Shown in pieces: positions 43,800 through 53,181 of a stretch of DNA of 64,000 nt. The stretch comes from Nocardioides sambongensis (GTDB taxonomy: Bacteria > Actinomycetota > Actinomycetes > Propionibacteriales > Nocardioidaceae). The stretch spans positions 4,168,501 through 4,232,500 of the forward strand of contig NZ_CP041091.1 of assembly GCF_006494815.1 (NCBI RefSeq), given 5' to 3'. A model generated the notes under the pieces. That model ran no database searches. It saw nothing but the letters and a program-made list of their open reading frames with translations, and was not told the origin of the DNA. The position numbers and the translations under genes are program-made. The number at the start of each line of letters is the position of its first letter. The first letter of the stretch is position 1.

Positions 43800-45603
43800 A
43801 TGACCCAGCGATTCTGCGGACAGTGCGGGAGCCCGGTCGACCACCGGTTCTGCGGTGAGTGCGGGAGCCCGACCGGTCTGGACTCCGACCCCTCGCCCGC
43901 CGGCCGGCGGATCCGCGGCGCCGAGCCGTCCGGGCCGGCCGAGCCGGTGCCGACCGCGGACGCCGACCCCACCGCGGTGCTGCCCGCCGTCGACCCGCCG
44001 ACCGCTCCGCCGACCGCTCAGTCGCCCACCCCGTCCACACCGGCGACCGCTCCGCCCGCGCCGGCCCCGCCGGCGGCCCCCGTGCCGGTGCAGGGCGGGG
44101 TCGCACGGACCGTGCGGGACGCGGTCCTCGACGTCGTCGCCGGGCTCACCCTCTTCGTCTCGCTCGCCCTGCCGTGGAACCTGGACGCCGGCAGGGTCGA
44201 GGAGGCGAACGAGCACTGGTGGGTGGTGCTGGCGGTCCTGCTCGCCTGCGCCGGCCTGGTGGTGCCCTACCTCGGTGTACTCCGCGTCCCCTGGATCACC
44301 CCGGCGCTCAGCCTGCTGCTGAAGGCGGCCGCGGTGGTGCCGCTGGCACTCAGCGTCTTCTTCGTGCTCCTCTTCGAGATCATCGACGTCGCCGAGCCGC
44401 TGCAGAGCGGGATCGGCACCGGGGTCGTCGGTGCCGTGCTCGGCATGGTCCTCGTCCTGCTGCCCCGCCGGTACGACGACTTCCCGGCGCTGCACCCGCT
44501 GGGCCGCCGGATCACCACCCTGCTCTACCTGGCCGCCGCGGCGCTCCTGGTGCTCACCTTCGTGGCCGAGTTCGTCCGGTTCGCGGTCGAGGACGGCTTC
44601 GACCAGTTCCTGCCGGGGTGGTACGTCGTGCTCGGGCTGCTCGCCTCCGCCCTGGCCACGCTGGTGCTGCCGGCCGTGCCCGCCCTGCTCGCCGCCCGCC
44701 GCCCGACCGTGTGGACCCCGGTGGCCGCGACCGTGATCGGCTGCTACCTGTTCGTCGCGCTGGCCGGCAGCGGCGACGGTGACCTCGACCCGACCACCGG
44801 GGCGTTCGACCGGTCCGCGTTCCTCAGTGTGGCGGTGGAGAAGCTCAGCCACGCCTTCGACGGATGGTTCGTGCCGTTCCCCGTCGCCTCGGGGACGTTC
44901 CTGCTCGCCGCCGCGGTCGGGTTCGCGCTCGGTCCGTGGGGGCGGGTGCCGGACACGGACCGGGTCGAGGCCGACCGGTGGTTGCGGACCGTGGTCGGCG
45001 CCGCCCGGCTCTCCGCGGGCCTGCTGGTCGCCTCGGTGCTGCTCAACCTGGTGGCCGTGGTGCTCGCCGGGATCTCCGACGACGTCGACCTCGACCTCAG
45101 CGGCACCTGGATCGCGACGATGGTGATGCTCGCCGTCGCGGCCGGACTCGCCGTCGCGGTGGCGCTGGCGGCGGGTGCCGCACGCACCACGCTGCGCACC
45201 GCCGTCGGGCTGACGCTCGGCTGGCTCTTCGCCGGCATCGTGGTCACGGTGCTCGCCTCCACGACGGAGGTGGGGGTCGGTGGCGGCGTCGTACTGACCT
45301 CGATGACGGTCCTGGAGACGTTCGCGGTGCTCGGTGCGCCGCTGCTGGTGGCCGGAGCGCTGACGATCCCGCGCGGCGTGCGGCGCAGCTATGAGCCGTT
45401 GATCCCGCCGCAGCTCCTGGCCGCCCAGCCCGGCCAACCCACCCAGCCCGCCGGACCCGCCGACTCCGGTCCACTGAGTCCGCCGCCCCCGCCACCCTCG
45501 GGCCCGCCCCCTCAGGCCCGCCCCCTCGGCTCCGCCGCCGTCGGGTCCGCCGCCCTCCAGTCCGCCGGCGTCGCCACCGCCGGCCGACCCTCCTCCCGCC
45601 TGA
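43800..45603 (+). CDS. Zinc-ribbon polytopic membrane protein, apparent frameshift in the Pro-rich tail
   Basis: It starts with a zinc ribbon ([20 protein letters not shown]), a Pro/Thr linker of about 70 residues, then some twelve hydrophobic segments ([20 protein letters not shown] onward; PWNLD and [18 protein letters not shown] are characteristic of DUF7937-like proteins). Near 45500 the Pro-rich tail loses its pattern; a one-base slip in the CCGCCCCCTC run restores [20 protein letters not shown] and a TGA at 45601. As written the frame runs on to 45770, overlapping purL by 112 bases, which is unlikely to be natural. Confidence 0.78.
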
Positions 45604-45645
45604 GGGCCGACCGCGGCCGGTTCCGTCGCGGCGCCCGGCGGGGGA

Positions 45646-45651
45646 TAGATT
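45646..45651 (+). promoter_or_regulatory. -10 box TAGATT of a leaderless purL promoter
   Basis: TAGATT ends 7 bases before GTG 45659 and no ribosome site is present, so the transcript would begin at or next to the start codon. Confidence 0.6.
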
Positions 45652-45658
45652 GGCCCCC

Positions 45659-47941
45659 GTGGCTGACACTGCGCCGACCGCGACCGACACCGCCCGCTCC
45701 GCCCTCGACACCGTCGCCGTTGCCGGGTCCGACCCGGACCGCGAGCAGCCCTGGGCCGAGCTCGGCCTGAAGGCCGACGAGTACGCGCGGATCAAGGAGA
45801 TCCTGGGCCGCCGTCCCACCGGTGCCGAGCTGGCGATGTACTCGGTGATGTGGAGCGAGCACTGCTCCTACAAGTCGAGCAAGGTGCACCTCAAGCAGTT
45901 CTCCGAGATCCCCCAGGAGACCCGGGTCGGCAAGATGCTCGCCGGCATCGGCGAGAACGCCGGCGTGATCGACATCGGCCAGGGCTACGCGGTGACGTTC
46001 AAGGTGGAGTCGCACAACCACCCGTCCTACGTGGAGCCCTACCAGGGCGCGGCGACCGGCGTCGGCGGCATCGTGCGCGACATCCTCGCGATGGGCGCCC
46101 GCCCGGTCGCGGTGATGGACCCGCTGCGGTTCGGTCCGCTCGAGGCCGACGACACCCACCGGGTGCTGCCCGGGATCGTCGCCGGCGTCGGCGGCTACGG
46201 CAACTGCCTCGGCCTGCCCAACATCGGCGGCGAGGCCGTCTTCGACCCCACCTACCTGGGCAACCCGCTGGTCAACGCGCTCTGCGTCGGCGTGCTCCGC
46301 CACGAGGACCTGCACCTGGCCAAGGCGTCGGGCAAGGGCAACCGGGTGATGTTGTACGGCGCCCGCACCGGCGGCGACGGCATCGGCGGTGTCTCGGTGC
46401 TGGCGTCGGAGACCTTCGACGCGGACGGCCCCGCCAAGCGGCCCAGCGTGCAGGTCGGGGACCCGTTCATGGAGAAGCTCCTGATCGAGTGCACCCTCGA
46501 GCTCTTCTCCGCCGGCGTCGTCGCCGGCATCCAGGACCTCGGCGGCGCCGGCCTGTCCTGCGCCACCTCCGAGCTCGCCTCCGCCGGTGACGGCGGGATG
46601 TCGGTCGAGCTCGACCTGGTCCCGCTGCGTGACTCCACGCTCGCGCCGGAGGAGATCCTGATGAGCGAGTCCCAGGAGCGGATGATGGCCGTCGTGGAGC
46701 CCGACGACGTCGCGAGCTTCCTGGCGATCTGCGCCAAGTGGGACGTCGAGGCCGTCGACATCGGCGAGGTCACCGACACCGGCCGCCTGGAGATCACCTG
46801 GCACGGCGAGACCGTGGTCGACGTACCGCCGCGGACGGTGGCCCACGACGGCCCGGTCTACCAGCGCCCCTTCGCCCGCCCGGACTGGCAGGACGACCTG
46901 CAGGCGGACGCCGCCGAGGCGTTGCCCCGACCGCGGACCGACGCCGAGCTCCGCTCCACCCTGCTCCGTCTGGTCGGCAGCCCCAACCTCTGCGACAAGT
47001 CCTGGATCACCGACCAGTACGACCGTTACGTCCAGGGCAACACGGTGCTCGCCCAGCCCGCCGACTCTGGGATGGTCCGGGTCGACGAGAGCTCGAACCT
47101 CGGGGTCTCGGTGGCCACCGACTGCAACGGCCGGTTCGCCAAGCTCGACCCGTACGCCGGTGCGCAGCTCGCCCTCGCCGAGGCCTACCGCAACGTCTCG
47201 ACCGGCGGCGCCACCCCGCTCGCGGTCAGCGACTGCCTCAACTTCGGTTCGCCGGAGGACCCCGACGTGATGTGGCAGTTCGCCGAGGCGTGCCGCGGCC
47301 TCAAGGACGCCTGCGCCGAGCTCGGCGTCCCGGTCACCGGCGGCAACGTCAGCCTCTACAACCAGACCGGCGAGACCGCGATCCTGCCCACCCCGGTGGT
47401 CGCCGTGCTCGGCGTGATCGACGACGTCACCCGTCGCACCCCGACCGGCTTCGTCGCCGAGGGGGAGGCCGTGCTGCTGCTCGGCGAGACCCGTGAGGAG
47501 CTCTCCGGCTCGGAGTGGGCGCACGTGGTGCACGGTCACCTCGGTGGCCGCCCGCCGGCGCTCGACCTCGCCGCGGAGGCGGCCCTCGGTGCCCTGCTCA
47601 CCGATCTGGTCGGCACCGCCACGAGCGCCCACGACCTCTCCGACGGTGGCCTGGCGCAGGCCCTGGCGGAGTCCGCGCTCGGCAACGGCGTCGGGGTCGC
47701 GGTCGACGTCGCCGACGACGCGTTCGTCGACCTCTTCTCCGAGTCGGCCACGCGCGCCCTGGTCACCGTCCCGGCCACCGCGGTGGCGCAGGTCGAGCAG
47801 CTGGCGGCCGACCGTGGCGTCGCCGTGACCGCGCTGGGCACCACCGGCGGGGACGCGCTGACCGTGACCGGACGCTTCGAGATCCCGCTCGCCGAGCTGC
47901 GCGCGGCCTGGACGTCGACACTGCCGGCAGCGCTGGGCTGA
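45659..47941 (+). CDS. purL: Phosphoribosylformylglycinamidine synthase subunit PurL
   Basis: A 760-residue FGAM synthase II of the small-PurL type, which needs PurQ and PurS partners (not in this window). It has the N-terminal EHCSYKSSK block, [23 protein letters not shown]-type metal loops ([19 protein letters not shown]), [19 protein letters not shown], and the pseudo-symmetric second half with [14 protein letters not shown] and [15 protein letters not shown]. It performs the fourth step of purine synthesis. GTG start, leaderless by promoter spacing. Confidence 0.96.
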   Translation: MADTAPTATDTARSALDTVAVAGSDPDREQPWAELGLKADEYARIKEILGRRPTGAELAMYSVMWSEHCSYKSSKVHLKQFSEIPQETRVGKMLAGIGENAGVIDIGQGYAVTFKVESHNHPSYVEPYQGAATGVGGIVRDILAMGARPVAVMDPLRFGPLEADDTHRVLPGIVAGVGGYGNCLGLPNIGGEAVFDPTYLGNPLVNALCVGVLRHEDLHLAKASGKGNRVMLYGARTGGDGIGGVSVLASETFDADGPAKRPSVQVGDPFMEKLLIECTLELFSAGVVAGIQDLGGAGLSCATSELASAGDGGMSVELDLVPLRDSTLAPEEILMSESQERMMAVVEPDDVASFLAICAKWDVEAVDIGEVTDTGRLEITWHGETVVDVPPRTVAHDGPVYQRPFARPDWQDDLQADAAEALPRPRTDAELRSTLLRLVGSPNLCDKSWITDQYDRYVQGNTVLAQPADSGMVRVDESSNLGVSVATDCNGRFAKLDPYAGAQLALAEAYRNVSTGGATPLAVSDCLNFGSPEDPDVMWQFAEACRGLKDACAELGVPVTGGNVSLYNQTGETAILPTPVVAVLGVIDDVTRRTPTGFVAEGEAVLLLGETREELSGSEWAHVVHGHLGGRPPALDLAAEAALGALLTDLVGTATSAHDLSDGGLAQALAESALGNGVGVAVDVADDAFVDLFSESATRALVTVPATAVAQVEQLAADRGVAVTALGTTGGDALTVTGRFEIPLAELRAAWTSTLPAALG

Positions 47942-47990
47942 TCGAGCACTGGGCTGATCGAGCACTGGGCTGATCGAGCACTGGGCTGAT
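47935..47990. repeat. 16-bp tandem repeat at the end of purL
   Basis: GGGCTGATCGAGCACT occurs three times in perfect tandem with a fourth partial copy. The first copy contains the purL TGA stop. It contains TGATCGA, so each unit supplies an in-frame or out-of-frame stop. Probably produced by slippage. Confidence 0.85.
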
Positions 47991-48019
47991 CCGCCCGGCG
48001 CCACCGGCAGCGAGGCGGG

Positions 48020-49906
48020 TCAGGGAGTGACGATGGCGAAGTCCGGGTCGCCCGGGTCGAGCACCGCAGTCAGCCGCGCCAGCGCGGTGGCGTCCCCGGT
48101 CAGCTCGATCCCGGCCGCCTTCAGGCCGTCCGCGTCGAGCCCGCCGCCGGCGATCGCGGGAAGGGCGCGCCGGGTCGTGGTCAGCGTGGCGTCGGCGTCC
48201 CCGCGCTGCGGGCGCGCGCTGTAGGTCAGCACGCCGTTGGCCAGGCGCAGCCGGTAGCGCTCGCCGGTGTCGGTGAGCACCACGTCGAGCGCCACCACCT
48301 CGTCCCACGCCCGGGGTCCGTCGACCTGGACGGCGAGGGCGTCGAACAGCATGTCCGGGGTGAGGTTGGCGACCATGTCCGGGGACGCGGTCTGCGTGGG
48401 GGTGCCGAACTGGCCGTCGCGCAGCTCGGTCGCGCCGGAGAGGAAGAAGTCGCGCCAGGTGCCGTTCTCCGAGCCGTAGCCGAGCTGCTCGTAGGTGTCG
48501 GCCAGCACCGTGCGCGCCCCGGCGTGGTCGGGGTCGGCGAAGACCGCGTGGTTGGCCAGCTCGGCCGCCCACCGGAAGTCGCCGGCGTCGAACGCCTTCG
48601 TCGCCTTCGCGACGACCGCGTCGGTGCCGCCGATCGCGTCCACGTAGCGGCGCGCCTTCTCCACCGGCGGGTGCTCCCACAGGTGCGCGGGGTTGCCGTC
48701 GAACCATCCCATGTAGCGCTGGTAGATCGCCTTGACGTTGTGCGACACCGAGCCGTAGTAGCCGCGCGCGCTCCAGGCGTTCTCCAGCACCGGCGGGAGC
48801 GTGATCTGCTCGGCGATCTCGGCGCCGACCAGTCCCTTGTTCGTCATCCGGAGCGTCTGGTCGTGCAGGTAGGCGTAGAGGTCGCGCTGGATCTGCAGGA
48901 ACGCCACCGCTCGGTCCCGGCCCCAGGTCGGCCAGTGGTGCGAGGCGAAGACGACCTCGAGGTCGTCGCCGAACAGGTCGACCGTCTCGGTCAGGTACTT
49001 CGCCCAGCCGTTCGGGTCGCGGACCACCGCGCCGCGCAGGGTGAGCAGGTTGTGCAGGTTGTGCGTGGCGTCCTCGGCCGCGCACAGCGCCTTGAGGTCG
49101 GGGAAGTAGAAGAGCATCTCCGAGGGTGCCTCGGTGTCCGGGGCCATCTGGAAGACGATCCGGACTCCGTCGACGACCTCCTCCTGGCCGGTCGTGGTGA
49201 TCTCCACGGTCGGGGCGATCAGCGTGACCGTGCCGGTCGACGTGGTCTGGCCGAGCCCGGCGCCGACGCCGCCGTGCACACCGCGCTCCAGCGCCGCGCC
49301 GTACATGTAGCCGGCTCGCCGGCCCATCGCGGTGCCGGCGAAGACGTTCTCGGAGACCGCGTGCTCGACGAAGCCCTCGGGGGCGAGCACCGGCACCGTG
49401 CCCGCGTCGACGTCCTCCTGGGAGACCACGCCGCGGACGCCGCCGAAGTGGTCGACGTGGGAGTGGGTGTAGATGACGCCGGTGACCGGGCGGTCGCCGC
49501 GGTGCTCGCGGTAGAGCGCGAGGGCGGCCGCGGCCGTCTCGGCGGAGATCAGCGGGTCGATCACGATGACCCCGCTGTCGCCCTCGACGAAGGAGATGTT
49601 CGACAGGTCCATGCCGCGGACCTGGTAGAGGCCCGGGACGACCTCGAAGAGGCCGGCCGTGGCGACCAGCTGCGACTGGCGCCACAGACTCGGGTTCACC
49701 GTGTCGGGGCACTCGCCCTGGAGGAAGTCATAGCTGGTGTTGTCCCAGACCACTCGGCCGTCCTCGGCGTGGACCGGCCCCCCGGCCGGTGCGATCAGTC
49801 CCCGGCGGGCGTCCTCGAAGTCCTGGGTGTCGGAGAACGGGAGTCGTGATCGCAGGTCCGCCTGCTGCGCGGCAACGGTGGGGGTGGCGGGCTTGTTGGA
49901 TGCCAT
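48020..49906 (-). CDS. Alkyl/aryl sulfatase of the SdsA1/BDS1 metallo-beta-lactamase family
   Basis: A 628-residue hydrolase. The zinc motif THSHVDHFGG, further ligands in CAAEDATHNLHN and in SHHWPTWGRDR, and the long N-terminal region (DFEDARRGLIAPAGGPVHAE, MDLSNISFVEGDSGVIVIDP) match SdsA1-type sulfatases. A dimerisation domain (AYLHDQTLRMTNKG) and a C-terminal SCP-2-like domain (TPDMLFDALAVQVDG) complete it. It cleaves alkyl sulfate esters such as dodecyl sulfate. No signal peptide is seen at ATG 49906. It is divergent from the universal stress gene. Confidence 0.9.
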   Translation of the reverse strand: MASNKPATPTVAAQQADLRSRLPFSDTQDFEDARRGLIAPAGGPVHAEDGRVVWDNTSYDFLQGECPDTVNPSLWRQSQLVATAGLFEVVPGLYQVRGMDLSNISFVEGDSGVIVIDPLISAETAAAALALYREHRGDRPVTGVIYTHSHVDHFGGVRGVVSQEDVDAGTVPVLAPEGFVEHAVSENVFAGTAMGRRAGYMYGAALERGVHGGVGAGLGQTTSTGTVTLIAPTVEITTTGQEEVVDGVRIVFQMAPDTEAPSEMLFYFPDLKALCAAEDATHNLHNLLTLRGAVVRDPNGWAKYLTETVDLFGDDLEVVFASHHWPTWGRDRAVAFLQIQRDLYAYLHDQTLRMTNKGLVGAEIAEQITLPPVLENAWSARGYYGSVSHNVKAIYQRYMGWFDGNPAHLWEHPPVEKARRYVDAIGGTDAVVAKATKAFDAGDFRWAAELANHAVFADPDHAGARTVLADTYEQLGYGSENGTWRDFFLSGATELRDGQFGTPTQTASPDMVANLTPDMLFDALAVQVDGPRAWDEVVALDVVLTDTGERYRLRLANGVLTYSARPQRGDADATLTTTRRALPAIAGGGLDADGLKAAGIELTGDATALARLTAVLDPGDPDFAIVTP

Positions 49907-50022
49907 GCCGCGAGCATGGCACTCCGGCGTCGGCCGGACAACGAATCCGCGGGCCGCGGAGGGTCGTTGCCGGGGCCTGCGGCCGGATCCGGCCATGTCC
50001 CCGATGCCGGGCACAGCGTCGG

Positions 50023-50028
50023 CTAGGT
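50023..50028 (+). promoter_or_regulatory. -10 box TAGGTT of the universal stress protein gene
   Basis: Transcription would begin near 50035, followed by a leader with a GAGGGGGAG ribosome site before GTG 50063. Confidence 0.5.
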
Positions 50029-50062
50029 TGGCCCCGGCAGAGCATCCACACGAGGGGGAGCC

Positions 50063-50482
50063 GTGACCACGATCGTCGTCGGAGTCGACGAGAGCGAGAC
50101 CGCCGCCGAGGCCGCCCGGACCGCAGCCGAGCTCGCCGGTGTGCTCCGGGCGGACCTGCTGGTGGTCTCCGCCTTTCCGGCCACCACTCCGGACAGGTCG
50201 CTCAGCGTCGAGGCGCCGACAGCGCGCGACGCCGCCGAGCAACTCACCCGCCGTGTCGTGACGAGCCTGCGGGCGGCCCACCCCGGGCTGAGCATCACGG
50301 CCGACCAGGAGCCGGGCAGGCCGGGCGAAGCGCTGGCGCGGGCCGCCGAGCACGCCGGCGCGCGCCTCGTCGTGGTCGGCAACAAGCGCACCCAAGGGGT
50401 CTCCCGGGTGCTCGGCAGCGTGGCCGGCGACGTGGTGCGCAAGGCCCCCTGCGACGTCTACATCGCGCACACCCACGGCTGA
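50063..50482 (+). CDS. Universal stress protein (UspA family)
   Basis: A 139-residue single-domain Usp. It begins TTIVVGVDESETA, the first strand with the ATP-contacting Asp, and ends with VVVGNKRTQGVSRVLGSV, near the GxxG(9-10)G(S/T) nucleotide motif (here GNKRTQGVSRVLGS), then CDVYIAHT. Nucleotide binding is likely though the loop is slightly varied. GTG start with a good ribosome site. Confidence 0.9.
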   Translation: MTTIVVGVDESETAAEAARTAAELAGVLRADLLVVSAFPATTPDRSLSVEAPTARDAAEQLTRRVVTSLRAAHPGLSITADQEPGRPGEALARAAEHAGARLVVVGNKRTQGVSRVLGSVAGDVVRKAPCDVYIAHTHG

Positions 50483-50514
50483 GCCCGCACCCGGCGCACC
50501 CGTCCTCGGCCGGA

Positions 50515-50520
50515 TAGGTT
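50515..50520 (+). promoter_or_regulatory. -10 box TAGGTT of the kynA-kynU operon
   Basis: Located 45 bases before the kynA ATG, leaving a leader that holds the GAGGAGG ribosome site. Confidence 0.5.
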
Positions 50521-50564
50521 GAGGTGGTGCGGTCGCGACGAGCAGGCCGCGGCGAGGAGGCAGC

Positions 50565-51509
50565 ATGGAGATCGAGGGCGGTCTGCGGCCGCTGGAGCCC
50601 GGCGTTCACACCGACCTGAGGGACCGGTTGACCTACGGCGGCTACCTCGGACTCGATCGGCTGCTCTCCGCGCAGCACCCGTTGAGCGACCCGCCGCACC
50701 ACGACGAGCTGCTCTTCATCGTCCAGCACCAGACCACCGAGCTGTGGCTCAAGCTGATGATCCACGAGCTCCGCGGCGCCCGCGCGTTCCTCGACGCCGA
50801 CGACCTCGCGCCGGCCCGCAAGAGCCTCGCCCGGGTCAAGCACATCCTGCGCACGATCACCGAGCAGTGGTCGGTGCTGGCCACCCTCACCCCCAGCGAG
50901 TACGCCGAGTTCCGCGACGTGCTCGGCCCGTCGTCGGGGTTCCAGTCGGTGCAGTACCGAGCCGTGGAGTTCCTGCTCGGCAACAAGAACCCGGCGATGC
51001 TCAGGGTGTTCGAGGGCGACGAGAGCGCGCACGCGATGCTCGCCGAGGTCCTCGACCAGCCCACCGTGTACGACGCGTTCCTCCGCCTGGTCGCCCGCCG
51101 CGGGCTCCCGGTCCCCGCCGCCGTGCTGGACCGCGACGTCCGGGAGCCCTGGGTCGAGCAGCCCGCGCTGGTCGACGTCTTCCGCATCGTCTACACCGAC
51201 ACCGCCGGCCACTGGGACCTCTACGAGACCTCCGAGGACCTCGTCGACATCGAGGACGCGTTCCAGCTGTGGCGCTTCCGGCACCTGCGCACCGTGCAGC
51301 GCACGATCGGCTTCAAGACCGGCACCGGCGGCTCCTCGGGCGTCGGGTTCCTGCGCCGCGCCCTGGACCTGACCTTCTTCCCGGAGCTGATCACGGTGCG
51401 CACCCGGCTCGGTGAGGACGGCCACCATGAGGACGGCCACCATGAGGACGGCAACGGTGAGGACGGCAACGGTGAGGACGGCAACGGTGAGGACGGCAAC
51501 GGTGAGTGA
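50565..51509 (+). CDS. kynA: Tryptophan 2,3-dioxygenase
   Basis: A haem enzyme that opens the indole ring of L-tryptophan to N-formylkynurenine. Family landmarks: [18 protein letters not shown], the active-site His55 in [26 protein letters not shown], and the haem-ligand region [20 protein letters not shown]. Length is 314 residues, about 30 longer than usual because of a C-terminal tail of five-residue repeats (EDGHH and EDGNG) encoded by six 15-bp DNA repeats. The stop overlaps the kynU GTG by eight bases. The formamidase of the pathway is not here. Confidence 0.95.
   Translation: MEIEGGLRPLEPGVHTDLRDRLTYGGYLGLDRLLSAQHPLSDPPHHDELLFIVQHQTTELWLKLMIHELRGARAFLDADDLAPARKSLARVKHILRTITEQWSVLATLTPSEYAEFRDVLGPSSGFQSVQYRAVEFLLGNKNPAMLRVFEGDESAHAMLAEVLDQPTVYDAFLRLVARRGLPVPAAVLDRDVREPWVEQPALVDVFRIVYTDTAGHWDLYETSEDLVDIEDAFQLWRFRHLRTVQRTIGFKTGTGGSSGVGFLRRALDLTFFPELITVRTRLGEDGHHEDGHHEDGNGEDGNGEDGNGEDGNGE
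51414..51503 (+). repeat. Six 15-bp repeats at the kynA-kynU junction, each with an SD-like motif and a kynU-frame start codon
   Basis: Units are GAGGACGGCCACCAT (two copies) then GAGGACGGCAACGGT (four copies), ending at 51503. In the kynA frame they encode a repeated acidic [10 protein letters not shown] tail. In the kynU frame each unit boundary makes an ATG or GTG, and each unit carries GAGGA seven to eight bases before it. The array is therefore a run of potential ribosome sites and starts; changes in copy number would keep both frames. Confidence 0.9.
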
Positions 51510-52734
51510 GCCGGTGCGGCTCGACCCCCGGCTCGAGGCCCGGGCGGCGGCGCTCGACGGGGAGGACCCGCTGGCGTCGTACCGGTCAGCGTTCGTGGAC
51601 GCCCCCGGGGTCCGGGCCTACCTGGACGGCAACTCGCTCGGGCGGCCGCTGCTGGCCTCCCGCGCCGCCCTCACCGACCTCGTCGACCACGCCTGGGGCA
51701 CCCGGCTGATCCGGGCCTGGGACGAGCAGTGGATGGAGTCGCCGACCGAGCTCGGCGACACCGTCGGGCGGGTCACCCTGGGTGCCGCCGCCGGGCAGAC
51801 CGTGGTGGCCGACTCCACCACGGTGCTGCTCTACAAGCTGACCCACGCGGCCCTCGACCTGCGGCCCGGTCGCACCGAGGTGGTGCTGGACCGCGACAAC
51901 TTCCCGACCGATCGGTTCGTCCTGGAGGGGATCGCCGCGACCCGGGGGCTGACCCTGCGCTGGATCAGCCCCGAGCACGACGGCGGGGTGAGTGCCGAGC
52001 AGGTCGCCGCCGTCACCGGGGAGCAGACCGCCCTGGTGCTGCTCAGCGCGATCGCCTACAAGTCCGGCGAGCTGGCCGACGTCCCCGCGATCACGCGGAT
52101 CGCGCACCGGGCCGGCGCGGTGGTGCTCTGGGACCTGTGCCACGCGGTGGGTGCGGTCGAGCTCTCCCTCGACGCCGACCAGGTCGACCTGGCCGTCGGC
52201 TGCACCTACAAGTACCTCAACGGCGGACCCGGCGCCCCCGCCTTCGGCTACGTCGCCGCCCGGCACCACGACGCGCTGAGCCAGCCGATCCAGGGATGGA
52301 TGGGCGCCGCCGACCCGTTCGCGATGGACGACGCCTACGCGCCCGCGTCCGGGATCCGCCGACTGGTCAGCGGCACGCCGCCGGTGCTGGCGATGGTGCC
52401 GATGCGGGCGATGCTCGACCTGCTCGACACCGTCGGGATGCCGGCGGTGCGGGCGAAGTCGCGGGCGCTGACCGCCTTCACCGTCGAGGTGGCCGACGAG
52501 CTGCTGGCGTCGTACGACGTCCGGGTGGCCACGCCGCGCGACCCCGAGCGCCGCGGCAGCCACGTGATGCTCGAGCACCCCGACTTCCGGCGGGTGACCG
52601 CCGCCCTGTGGGAGCGCGGCGTGATCCCGGACTTCCGGCCGCCCCGCGGCATCCGGATCGGACTCTCGCCGCTGAGCACCTCCTTCGCCGAGGTCGCCGT
52701 CGGCCTGACCGCCATCGCCGACGAGCTCGGCTGA
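51502..52734 (+). CDS. kynU: Kynureninase
   Basis: A 410-residue PLP enzyme cleaving kynurenine to anthranilate and alanine. Typical blocks are [63 protein letters not shown], and the PLP lysine in [16 protein letters not shown], then [13 protein letters not shown] place the start at GTG 51502 (VSEPVRL), overlapping kynA. Up to six earlier in-frame ATG/GTG codons in the repeat array would add [10 protein letters not shown] repeats, so starts may be heterogeneous. Same operon as kynA. Confidence 0.94.
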   Translation: MSEPVRLDPRLEARAAALDGEDPLASYRSAFVDAPGVRAYLDGNSLGRPLLASRAALTDLVDHAWGTRLIRAWDEQWMESPTELGDTVGRVTLGAAAGQTVVADSTTVLLYKLTHAALDLRPGRTEVVLDRDNFPTDRFVLEGIAATRGLTLRWISPEHDGGVSAEQVAAVTGEQTALVLLSAIAYKSGELADVPAITRIAHRAGAVVLWDLCHAVGAVELSLDADQVDLAVGCTYKYLNGGPGAPAFGYVAARHHDALSQPIQGWMGAADPFAMDDAYAPASGIRRLVSGTPPVLAMVPMRAMLDLLDTVGMPAVRAKSRALTAFTVEVADELLASYDVRVATPRDPERRGSHVMLEHPDFRRVTAALWERGVIPDFRPPRGIRIGLSPLSTSFAEVAVGLTAIADELG

Positions 52735-52783
52735 GGGCCGACCCGGTTCGGTCGCGCGCCCGAGACGGCGGGAGACTGGTGCC

Positions 52784-53152
52784 GTGCCCGCTCGCCTGCG
52801 CCCCGCCGACCCCGCCGACGTGAGGGCCGCCCTGGACCGTCTGGCCGCGTCCGACCGCGAGGCGCCGGCACGCGCCGACCTCAAACTGCTGACCAAGCAC
52901 TTCCTGGCGCTGCTCGAGCAGCGGGCGCCGGGCCGCTCGGTGGAGGTGCGGGTGCCGCCGTTCGCGGCGGTGCAGGTGATCGACGGCGTGCGGCACACCC
53001 GCGGCACCCCTCCGGCGGTCGTCGAGACCGACGCCGGCACCTGGATCGCGCTCGCCACCGGCGCGACCACCTGGACCGACGCGAACGCCCAGGGACGGGT
53101 CCTGGCCAGCGGCGAGCGGACCGACCTGACGCCCTACCTGCCGTTGAGGTGA
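52784..53152 (+). CDS. Sterol-carrier-like (SCP2-type) small protein
   Basis: A 122-residue protein. The first half is helical (DPADVRAALDRLAASDREAP, LKLLTKHFLALLEQRAPGR); the second has the beta-rich SCP2-like core (VEVRVPPFAAVQVIDGVRHT, RGTPPAVVETDAGTWIALATG with TWTDA). Proteins of this kind, annotated as sterol carrier family, are often found a little upstream of purF in actinobacteria; here an M20 peptidase and a lipoprotein intervene. Function is unknown. GTG start. Confidence 0.75.
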   Translation: MPARLRPADPADVRAALDRLAASDREAPARADLKLLTKHFLALLEQRAPGRSVEVRVPPFAAVQVIDGVRHTRGTPPAVVETDAGTWIALATGATTWTDANAQGRVLASGERTDLTPYLPLR

Positions 53153-53181
53153 CCGGGTCGGGTCGGGCTAACGTGAGCGCC

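Noticed and set aside
51414..51503. CRISPR-like repeat array
   Set aside because: Units are contiguous 15-mers without spacers and are coding; no cas genes are present.
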